12,352 bases of DNA from a bacterium (GTDB taxonomy: Bacteria; Atribacterota; Phoenicimicrobiia; Phoenicimicrobiales; Phoenicimicrobiaceae): NCBI GenBank assembly GCA_018819665.1, contig JAHJOY010000197.1, forward strand, positions 1 through 12,352. The letters run 5' to 3'. Positions within the stretch are counted from its first letter, which is position 1, and each line of letters opens with the position of its first letter. This document shows, piece after piece, positions 1 to 5,157 of this stretch. Both the position numbers and the translations under genes were made by a program. The notes beneath the pieces are model-generated. The model searched no databases. It had not been told where the DNA came from and saw only the letters and a program-made list of their open reading frames with translations.

Positions 1-1
1 A

Positions 2-15
2 ATAGTGAATAGTTA
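2..15. repeat. Heptamer tandem repeat, two units
   Basis: Two adjacent 7-nt units, ATAGTGA and ATAGTTA, lie at the window edge, so the array may extend to the left. The same heptamers occur at 4971-5005. The array is followed four bases later by a palindromic element, an arrangement seen again at 9225-9273. Confidence 0.55.
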
Positions 16-18
16 TGT

Positions 19-96
19 TGTAGGGGCACAATGAATTGTGCCCTCTCCATATTATTACCTAATTTTTCTGAGGGCACGATGCATCGTGCCCTTACA
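19..96. repeat. 78-bp inverted-repeat element made of two palindromes
   Basis: The element begins TGTA and ends TACA. Its left part carries a 9-bp dyad (24-32 with 35-43, 2-nt loop) and its right part a perfect 22-bp palindrome (71-92). The right end, read in reverse complement, matches the left end over about 26 nt with only a few mismatches, so the whole unit is also a long inverted repeat. This layout resembles REP/BIME pairs or a small MITE. No transposase is nearby. A third, diverged copy of the palindrome lies at 9254-9273. Confidence 0.7.
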
Positions 97-130
97 TTAT
101 ATTACTTATTTCATTATTTCTTCTTTTCCC

Positions 131-154
131 TAACCAGCTAACCAGCTTAACTAA
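131..154. repeat. Octamer tandem repeat, upstream copy
   Basis: Two exact units of TAACCAGC (131-138, 139-146) are followed by a degenerate third unit. Read on the minus strand and rotated, the unit is CTGGTTAG, close to the CTGGCTAA octamers at 1971-1986 on the plus strand. The two arrays therefore lie in opposite orientations on either side of the aminotransferase gene. Confidence 0.6.
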
Positions 155-217
155 TCTTAAACGAAATACGAATTTAGTTCATGCTGTACACCACGTATAA
201 TGGAATTATTAACAAAA

Positions 218-254
218 TATTGCATAAAATGCAATAATATGCATAAATATGCAA
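218..254. promoter_or_regulatory. Tandem TGCA dyads, possible activator (enhancer) site
   Basis: Two adjacent dyads are visible. The first is TATTGCAT, AAA, ATGCAATA at 218-236, a perfect 8-bp stem. The second is TGCATA, AA, TATGCA at 240-253. TGCA occurs at 221, 230, 240 and 250, close to one DNA helical turn apart. The cluster lies roughly 125-160 bp upstream of the start expected from the promoter at 352-368, the usual range for an upstream activator sequence of a sigma-54 activator. The dyad also loosely resembles an ArgR box. The binding protein is unknown. Confidence 0.4.
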
Positions 255-351
255 ATGAAAATAAAAATAAAAAATTATGATTTATTTCCCAAAAATTACT
301 TTTATTATCCAGTATAAGCTATTTTTTGTTTTACTAGGATTGCTCAATAAA

Positions 352-368
352 TTGGCACAGAAATTGCT
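352..368 (+). promoter_or_regulatory. Sigma-54 (RpoN/SigL) -24/-12 promoter
   Basis: The sequence TTGGCACAGAAATTGCT matches the established sigma-54 consensus TTGGCACG-N4-TTGCW at every fixed position except the last base of the first block (A in place of G). The GG and GC elements have the exact required spacing. Transcription would begin near 379-381 and proceed rightward through the butyrate kinase relic into the aminotransferase. A sigma-54 promoter needs an AAA+ activator, whose gene is not in this window. The B. subtilis ptb/buk/bkd operon is known to use such a promoter with BkdR, which fits the genes here. Confidence 0.72.
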
Positions 369-384
369 CATTTAATATAAGTGC

Positions 385-598
385 TGTTATATATGGAAAG
401 AAAATATTGAAAGAGAAAGTTTATGTCATGTCCTTAACTTAAAAGCAGCAGCAAGAAGAATGGCTCAGGAATTAGGCAAATCTTATAAAGAACTCAATTT
501 AAAAAATATACTCTCCGGGGACTGATGAGATGAAAGCCCTGGCCTTAGGAGCAGTTAGAGTATTAAAAGGCGAAGAAGAAGCCTTAGAATATACATAA
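385..598 (+). pseudogene. buk: Butyrate kinase relic with internal deletion and frameshift
   Basis: Two pieces of a butyrate kinase can be read. In the first frame, about 403-507 encodes a stretch including HVLNLKAAARRMAQELGKSY, matching HALNQKAVARKAALDLGKKY of the intact Buk at 3000-4073 (14 of 24 residues identical through the following LN). It reaches a stop at 523-525. In the next frame, from about 506, the sequence reads IYSPGTDEMKALALGAVRVL and continues KGEEEALEYT to a TAA at 596-598, matching the intact C-terminus from its VYPGEEEM. Compared with the intact gene, the N-terminal half and about 145 codons containing the AHLGGG and GEGPFTPERSG motifs are gone. It is non-functional. Divergence suggests an old second copy and not a recent duplicate. 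Confidence 0.85.
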
Positions 599-618
599 AG
601 TAATAAGTAAAAAATAAA

Positions 619-623
619 AGGAG
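619..623 (+). promoter_or_regulatory. Ribosome binding site fixing the aminotransferase start
   Basis: AGGAG (within AAAAGGAG) ends 8 nt before ATG at 632. The in-frame GTG at 623 overlaps this site and so is not the start. Confidence 0.8.
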
Positions 624-631
624 TGGATGTA

Positions 632-1843
632 ATGTCGATAAATACAGAAGAATTTTATTCTATTTTAGCTTCCAGAATGAAAGCCTCGGCTATTCGGGAG
701 ATTTTGAAATTAGTTCAAAATCCGGAAGTGATATCTTTAGCAGGAGGAATGCCGGATCCCGCAACTTTCCCAGTAGAAGATATAAAGAAAATAACCCAGA
801 AGGTGTTAAGTAAAAATAGCGCTCGAGCCTTACAATATAGTACCACTGAAGGATTACCCGAATTAAGAAAATGTATTTTAGACCATTTAGCAAAAGATGG
901 CAATAATGGAGAGTTAGAAAATATAATTATTAGTTCTGGTTCCCAACAAGGATTAGATTTAGTGGGTAAAGCATTTTTAAACCCTGGAGATATTGCAATA
1001 GTAGAATTGCCCAGTTATTTGGCTGCTTTAAACGCTTTTTATAGTTATGGAGGAGAATTGGTAGGCATACCTATGGATGACGAAGGTATGCAGCTGGATA
1101 TATTAGAGGAAAAACTTACCCAGCTTAAAAACGAAGGTAAAAAAGTTAAGTTTATATATACTATTTCCAATTTTCAAAATCCTGCAGGAGTAACCATGTC
1201 CCTGGCTCGGCGAAAGAAAATAATCGAAATTGCTCATAAATTTAATGTATTTATTGTAGAAGATAACCCCTATGAAAAACTCAGATTCGAAGGAGAACCA
1301 ATTCCCTCTATATATTCTTTGGATAATAATGGATTTGTTATTAGTTTAGGAACCTTCTCTAAGATATTATGCCCGGGGTTGCGATTAGCTTGGGTGTTAG
1401 GTAATAAAGATATAATAAGGAAGTTGGCTATACTGAAACAAGCAACCGATTTATGTACCAGTATCTTAAGCCAATTAATTGCTTATGAGTATTGTAAATC
1501 AGGTAAATTAGAAGAAAATATCAAATCTAATATTCAAATTTATAAGGAAAAAAGAGATATAATGCTGAATGCTTTAGATAAATATTTTCCAAAAGAGGCC
1601 ACCTGGACTAAACCGCAAGGAGGATTTTTTGTAGTGGCTACTTTACCTGAGTACATAGATACCGGAGAAATGTTTAAAGAGGCAATTGAAGAAAATGTGG
1701 CTTATGTGCCTGGTGGTCCATTTTTTGCTAATGGGAAAGGAAAAAACACCATGAGGCTTTCTTTCTGTTATCCAAGTTTGGAAGATATTGATGAGGGAAT
1801 TAAAAGATTGGGAAAAGTAATTAAAAAGAGAATTAAATATTAA
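632..1843 (+). CDS. PLP-dependent aminotransferase, class I/II (LysN/2-oxoacid type)
   Basis: A 403-aa cytosolic enzyme of aminotransferase fold type I that would convert an amino acid plus a 2-oxo acceptor into the matching 2-oxoacid and amino acid. Visible motifs, numbered from ATG 632, are SLAGGMPDP (35-43), NFQNPAG (180-186), DNPYEKLRF with the cofactor-contacting Asp211 and Tyr214, and SLGTFSKILCPGLRLAW with the Schiff-base Lys244. Arg375 in MRLSF is the likely substrate carboxylate ligand. The shape is that of the 2-aminoadipate/branched-chain and aromatic (LysN, ARO8-like) group, and the exact substrate cannot be read from sequence. It lies downstream of a sigma-54 promoter and before ptb-buk, so a role in feeding branched-chain 2-oxoacids to the oxidoreductase is inferred. 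Confidence 0.9.
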   Translation: MSINTEEFYSILASRMKASAIREILKLVQNPEVISLAGGMPDPATFPVEDIKKITQKVLSKNSARALQYSTTEGLPELRKCILDHLAKDGNNGELENIIISSGSQQGLDLVGKAFLNPGDIAIVELPSYLAALNAFYSYGGELVGIPMDDEGMQLDILEEKLTQLKNEGKKVKFIYTISNFQNPAGVTMSLARRKKIIEIAHKFNVFIVEDNPYEKLRFEGEPIPSIYSLDNNGFVISLGTFSKILCPGLRLAWVLGNKDIIRKLAILKQATDLCTSILSQLIAYEYCKSGKLEENIKSNIQIYKEKRDIMLNALDKYFPKEATWTKPQGGFFVVATLPEYIDTGEMFKEAIEENVAYVPGGPFFANGKGKNTMRLSFCYPSLEDIDEGIKRLGKVIKKRIKY

Positions 1844-1861
1844 ATATTCAGAAACCTAATT

Positions 1862-1875
1862 CGTATCGCGTATAA
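1862..1875. repeat. Heptamer pair after the aminotransferase
   Basis: Two 7-nt units, CGTATCG and CGTATAA, start 19 nt after the aminotransferase stop codon. The bases just before them (CTAATTCGTAT, 1856-1866) recur in reverse complement, with one extra T, at 166-177. Confidence 0.4.
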
Positions 1876-1970
1876 AATACAGAAATGAGTAATATGTAAT
1901 GAGCAATAAAATTATACTTATGAATGGGTAAAACAGGTTACTTATTATATGTTACGCATCACACAATTTG

Positions 1971-2026
1971 CTGGCTAACTGGCTAACTAATTTAATTGGT
2001 CAATCGGCAAATTGGAGAATTGGTAA
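1971..2026. repeat. Octamer tandem repeat array, seven units
   Basis: Seven units sit in strict 8-nt register from 1971: CTGGCTAA twice, a degenerate CTAATTTA, then ATTGGTCA, ATCGGCAA, ATTGGAGA and ATTGGTAA. The array ends 13 nt before the ribosome binding site of ptb. It has no spacers, so it is not a CRISPR array. Related octamers occur inverted at 131-154. Confidence 0.7.
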
Positions 2027-2054
2027 ATTTTTAATAAAGAGGTGAACAATAAAA

Positions 2055-2966
2055 ATGTTAAGAACTTTTGATGAAGTTTTAAACAAGGCTAAAGATTATG
2101 GTCCTAAAAAAATGGCAGTAGCTTCTGCTGGAGCAGAAGATGTATTAAAAGCAGTCGAAGCTGCCCGAAAAGAAGGGTTAACCGATTCAATTTTAGTTGG
2201 CGATAAAAAAGAGATTATTCAGATAGCTGAAAAAATGGGGATCAACCCTGCTAATTATGAAATAATTGATAAACCGGATAAAACAGAAACTGCCCGATGT
2301 GCTGTTGAATTAGTCCGAAATAAAAAGGCATCTATATTAATGAAAGGTATGATGGGAACAGCCAGACTTTTGCAGGCTGTTTTAGATAAAGAAATTGGTT
2401 TACGGACTAATAGAATGCTCAGTCATGCTTATGTGTTAGAAGTTAAAGGTTATGATCGGATAATTACCATTACTGACGGAGCAATGAATATTAAGCCTGA
2501 TTTAAATCAAAAAGCTCAAATTATTCAAAATGCCATCTATTTCTACCATGCACTTGGTATAGAGAAGCCTAAAGTTGCTGCACTGGCTGCTGTGGAATTA
2601 GTAAATCCTGATATGCCTGCAACTATTGACGCCGCTTGTTTAGCTAAAATGAGTGAACGAGGACAGATTATAGGTGGTATAGTGGATGGACCGTTGGCCT
2701 TTGATAATGCTATTTCTAAGAAAGCTGCTCTACATAAGGGAATTGAAAGCCCAGTTTCTGGAGAAGTAGATATTTTATTGGCCCCAGATATTGAAGCAGC
2801 TAATATCTTTGCTAAAGGCTTGGTTTATTTGGCCAAAGCAGTACCAGCAGGATTACTTTTAGGGGCAAAGGCTCCAGTGGTATTAGTTTCTCGGTCAGAC
2901 TCTGCAGAATCTAAGTTGTATTCTATTGCCCTGGGAGTATTGATGAGTGAAATGGGTGAACTTTAA
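2055..2966 (+). CDS. ptb: Phosphate butyryltransferase
   Basis: A 303-aa cytosolic enzyme of the PTA/PTB family that exchanges CoA for phosphate on butyryl-CoA or branched acyl-CoA, giving acyl phosphate. Family motifs visible are KGMMGTARLLQAVL (97-110), LSHAYVLE (122-129), ITDGAMNI (139-146), VDGPLAFDNAIS (210-221), APDIEAANIFAKGL (243-256) and the C-terminal SRSDSAESKLYSIALG. The length is typical for Ptb (about 300 aa) and shorter than acetyl-specific Pta. ATG 2055 follows AGAGGTGA (2039-2044 region) by 10 nt. The next gene is buk, the usual partner. Acyl chain preference cannot be read directly, and nearby VOR-type genes suggest isobutyryl, isovaleryl or 2-methylbutyryl groups. Confidence 0.93.
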   Translation: MLRTFDEVLNKAKDYGPKKMAVASAGAEDVLKAVEAARKEGLTDSILVGDKKEIIQIAEKMGINPANYEIIDKPDKTETARCAVELVRNKKASILMKGMMGTARLLQAVLDKEIGLRTNRMLSHAYVLEVKGYDRIITITDGAMNIKPDLNQKAQIIQNAIYFYHALGIEKPKVAALAAVELVNPDMPATIDAACLAKMSERGQIIGGIVDGPLAFDNAISKKAALHKGIESPVSGEVDILLAPDIEAANIFAKGLVYLAKAVPAGLLLGAKAPVVLVSRSDSAESKLYSIALGVLMSEMGEL

Positions 2967-2984
2967 GATGACTTGCTAGTTTTA

Positions 2985-2992
2985 CGAGGTGA
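2985..2992 (+). promoter_or_regulatory. Ribosome binding site fixing the buk start
   Basis: CGAGGTGA ends 7 nt before ATG at 3000. An in-frame TTG at 2973 would put this site inside the coding region, and the extra residues do not belong to the family. Confidence 0.75.
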
Positions 2993-2999
2993 TTTAAAG

Positions 3000-4073
3000 A
3001 TGAGAAAAGATTATAAAATATTAGTGATAAATCCTGGTTCTATCTCTACCAAAGTAGCAGTATTTTCTAATGAACAATTGTTATTTGAAAAAAAGATTGA
3101 GCATAACCATGAAGAATTATCTAATTTTAATAAAATTATCGACCAATATCGATTTCGGCAGGAAATTATTTTAAATTTTTTAAAAGAAAAAGGATTTAAT
3201 CTTTCAACTCTTGATGCGGTAGTGGGAAGAGGAGGACTACTAAAACCTATTGCCTGCGGAACTTATCGGGTTAATAAAAAGATGTTAGAGGATCTGTGTA
3301 AGGGAGTAAGTGGAGAGCATGCTTCTAATTTAGGAGGAATACTTGCTTACGGAATTGCTGAAAAGTTGTCTATTCCTGCTTATATAGTTGACCCGGTAGT
3401 AATTGACGAGATGAGACCTGTTGCCAGAATTTCTGGAATGCCAGAAATTCCTCGAATTAGCATATTTCATGCTTTAAATCAAAAAGCAGTTGCTCGAAAA
3501 GCAGCATTAGATTTAGGAAAAAAGTACGAGAAGTTAAATTTTATTATCGCTCACTTAGGTGGAGGAATTTCAGTGGGAATTCATTGTAAGGGAAAGGTTA
3601 TTGATGTTAATAATGCTCTTAACGGAGAAGGACCTTTTACTCCTGAGAGAAGTGGCGGAGTTCCTGTTGGTGGTCTGGTAGAACTTTGTTTTTCCGGAAA
3701 ATTTACCAAGGATGAGATGATGAAAAAGATAAAAGGCAAAGGTGGATTAGTAGCTTATTTAAATACTAATGATGTTAGAGAAGTAGAAAAGATGATCAAA
3801 CATGGAGATAAAAAAGCAAAATTAATATTAGAAGCCATGGCTTATCAAGTAGCTAAAGAAATCGGAGCAGGGGCTACAGTATTGAAAGGTCAGCTAGATG
3901 CCATCATTTTAACCGGGGGGATAGCTTATAATAATGAATTTGTTAATACGGTAAGAGATAGAGTGAGTTTTTTATCTTTAGTAATGGTATATCCCGGTGA
4001 AGAGGAGATGCTGTCCTTATGTGAAGGAGCTTTAAGAGTTTTAAAGGGAGAAGAGGTGGGAAAAATATATTGA
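3000..4073 (+). CDS. buk: Butyrate kinase (branched-chain fatty acid kinase)
   Basis: A 357-aa member of the acetate/butyrate kinase (ASKHA) family, close to the usual 355-360 aa. It transfers phosphate from acyl phosphate to ADP, giving ATP and the free acid. Visible motifs are NPGSISTK at 11-18 (N-terminal phosphate loop), SGMPEIPRISIFHALN (145-160), AHLGGGISVG (184-193), GEGPFTPERSGG (209-220) and LTGGIAYN in the C-terminal domain. The gene begins 33 nt after ptb and its TGA overlaps the TTG start of the next gene, so ptb, buk and the ATPase look co-transcribed. The final residues (GEEVGKIY) are less typical than those of the relic at 385-598 (GEEEALEYT), but no key motif is missing. Confidence 0.93.
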   Translation: MRKDYKILVINPGSISTKVAVFSNEQLLFEKKIEHNHEELSNFNKIIDQYRFRQEIILNFLKEKGFNLSTLDAVVGRGGLLKPIACGTYRVNKKMLEDLCKGVSGEHASNLGGILAYGIAEKLSIPAYIVDPVVIDEMRPVARISGMPEIPRISIFHALNQKAVARKAALDLGKKYEKLNFIIAHLGGGISVGIHCKGKVIDVNNALNGEGPFTPERSGGVPVGGLVELCFSGKFTKDEMMKKIKGKGGLVAYLNTNDVREVEKMIKHGDKKAKLILEAMAYQVAKEIGAGATVLKGQLDAIILTGGIAYNNEFVNTVRDRVSFLSLVMVYPGEEEMLSLCEGALRVLKGEEVGKIY

Positions 4074-4738
4074 GTAAAAGAATAAAGATATTTGTTGGAA
4101 GTTTTGGAAGTGGAAAGACAGAAATTGCCATTAATTATTCAATATATTGCAGGAAAAGCTACGCTAAAGTCGCTATTGTAGATTTAGATATAGTTAATCC
4201 TTATTTTAGAACTCGAGAAGCGAAAGATGCCTTAAACCTTAAAGATATAAAGGTAATTGCTCCTGAAGGTGATTTATTTTATGCTGATTTACCCTTAATT
4301 TCTCCTGAGATAAAAGGTTTAATTCAAAATCCAGATTATTGCTTAATTCTTGATGTGGGTGGAGATGATGCAGGAGCAGTGGTTTTGGGTAATTTCAGGT
4401 ATTTCATCAAAGATTTAGATTATGAAATGCTGCTGGTAGTAAATTCTTATCGGCCTTTTACTCAAAGTGCACCTCAAATTAAACAGATGGCTCAAGAAAT
4501 AGAAAATACATCTCGCTTAAAAATTAACGGAATAGTGAGCAATCCGAATTTAGGTAGGCAAACAGATAAAAAAATAATTAAACAAGGTCACATTTTGATA
4601 AAACAAGCAGCCCAGAAATTAAAAGTTCCTATCAAATTTATCTGTATAGATGAACGGTTCTCTCAAAAAATGAAACGGGAAAATTTTGAAGAACCAATAT
4701 TTTATATAAAACGGTTTATGCATTTACCGTGGAATTAA
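4070..4738 (+). CDS. P-loop ATPase of unknown role linked to the oxidoreductase genes
   Basis: A 222-aa soluble P-loop NTPase of the broad SIMIBI (ParA/CobQ/Mrp-like) class. Walker A is GSFGSGKT at 10-17, of canonical form and lacking the signature lysine of true ParA/MinD proteins. VDLDIVNPYFRTRE (37-50) resembles the ParA-type switch aspartate region, and LILDVGGDDAGA (92-103) is a Walker B-like strand. It lacks the C-terminal CXXC of Mrp/NBP35 Fe-S carriers, and its few cysteines are scattered. The TTG start overlaps the buk stop by 4 nt, after AGAGGTGGG. The ferredoxin gene follows 27 nt later. Similar ATPases occur beside 2-oxoacid oxidoreductase genes in other anaerobes, as I recall, and a maturation or cofactor-loading role is only inference. 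Confidence 0.8.
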   Translation: MSKRIKIFVGSFGSGKTEIAINYSIYCRKSYAKVAIVDLDIVNPYFRTREAKDALNLKDIKVIAPEGDLFYADLPLISPEIKGLIQNPDYCLILDVGGDDAGAVVLGNFRYFIKDLDYEMLLVVNSYRPFTQSAPQIKQMAQEIENTSRLKINGIVSNPNLGRQTDKKIIKQGHILIKQAAQKLKVPIKFICIDERFSQKMKRENFEEPIFYIKRFMHLPWN

Positions 4739-4765
4739 ACTTTAAAAAGAGAGGGAAGAAAGAAT

Positions 4766-4969
4766 ATGGCAAAAATTGTAATTGATGAGGAAAGATGCAA
4801 AGGGTGCGAATTATGTATCCCCGCTTGCCCTAAAAATATTATAGTAATGTCTGAATATTTTAACAAAAAAGGCTATCATCCTGTCAAACAGATTAAACCA
4901 GAAGAATGTACCGGTTGTGCTTTTTGTGCGATAACTTGCCCGGATGTTGCAATTGAAGTGTTTAAATAA
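4766..4969 (+). CDS. 2x[4Fe-4S] ferredoxin / oxidoreductase delta subunit
   Basis: A 67-aa ferredoxin with two full CX2CX2CX3CP motifs: C11, C14, C17, C21 and C48, C51, C54, C58, each set supplying ligands for one [4Fe-4S] cluster. The size and the insertion between the motifs fit the delta subunit of 2-oxoacid:ferredoxin oxidoreductases (KorD/VorD type), which passes electrons from the catalytic core to free ferredoxin. ATG 4766 follows GAGAGGGA by about 10 nt. It is separated from the alpha subunit by 188 bp containing a repeat array, where most such clusters are nearly contiguous, so it may have its own transcript end. Confidence 0.93.
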   Translation: MAKIVIDEERCKGCELCIPACPKNIIVMSEYFNKKGYHPVKQIKPEECTGCAFCAITCPDVAIEVFK

Positions 4970-4970
4970 A

Positions 4971-5005
4971 TTAGTCGTTAGTGAATAGTGAATAGTCGTT
5001 AGTTT
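4971..5005. repeat. Heptamer tandem repeat array, five units
   Basis: Five 7-nt units in exact register begin 2 nt after the ferredoxin stop codon: TTAGTCG, TTAGTGA, ATAGTGA, ATAGTCG, TTAGTTT. The motif is WTAGT plus a variable pair and matches the units at 2-15. It resembles the short tandemly repeated repetitive (STRR) heptamers described in cyanobacteria. Confidence 0.7.
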
Positions 5006-5072
5006 CAAATACAAAATGCAAGATACACAACTAGAGCTCTTAAACACAATTATTTTATCTACAATAGACTTA

Positions 5073-5102
5073 CCCTGTTAAGTGAGTATCTACTAAATAG
5101 GG
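5073..5102 (+). promoter_or_regulatory. Possible leader hairpin before the oxidoreductase alpha gene
   Basis: CCCTGTT (5073-5079) can pair with AATAGGG (5096-5102), a 7-bp stem with one G-U pair and a 16-nt loop. No known riboswitch or T-box signature was recognised in the surrounding 4970-5157 spacer and no U-run follows directly, so the role is uncertain. Confidence 0.25.
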
Positions 5103-5157
5103 CTTACGGAAAAAGGAAATTCCTATACAATTAAATTATTATTAAGGAGGCTGGAAA

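Larger units (their letters stand above)
97..351. other. Gene-free AT-rich upstream region
   Basis: No credible coding frame is visible here. The stretch holds an octamer repeat pair (131-154), a segment at 166-177 that recurs inverted at 1856-1866, and a cluster of TGCA dyads (218-254). The rest is AT-rich sequence leading to the sigma-54-type promoter at 352. Confidence 0.6.

Noticed and set aside
24..43. Second sigma-54 promoter (GGCAC followed by TTG)
   Set aside because: No GC is at the required -12 spacing; the GGCAC belongs to the palindrome.
623..631. GTG start giving a 406-aa aminotransferase
   Set aside because: The GTG overlaps the AGGAG ribosome binding site; ATG 632 has correct 8-nt spacing.
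690..903. Antisense open frames within the aminotransferase
   Set aside because: They have no ribosome binding site or recognisable motif and lie opposite a strongly conserved gene; similar minus-strand frames at 3943-4131, 4811-5047, 6421-6693, 7125-7457 and 10015-10251 were rejected for the same reason.
1971..2026. CRISPR array
   Set aside because: Units are 8 nt and contiguous with no spacers, and no cas genes are present.
2973..2999. TTG start giving a longer butyrate kinase
   Set aside because: It would place the CGAGGTGA site inside the coding region; ATG 3000 gives the usual family length.
4970..5157. Riboswitch or T-box leader before vorB
   Set aside because: No known conserved core or terminator/antiterminator pair was recognised, only a short weak stem.
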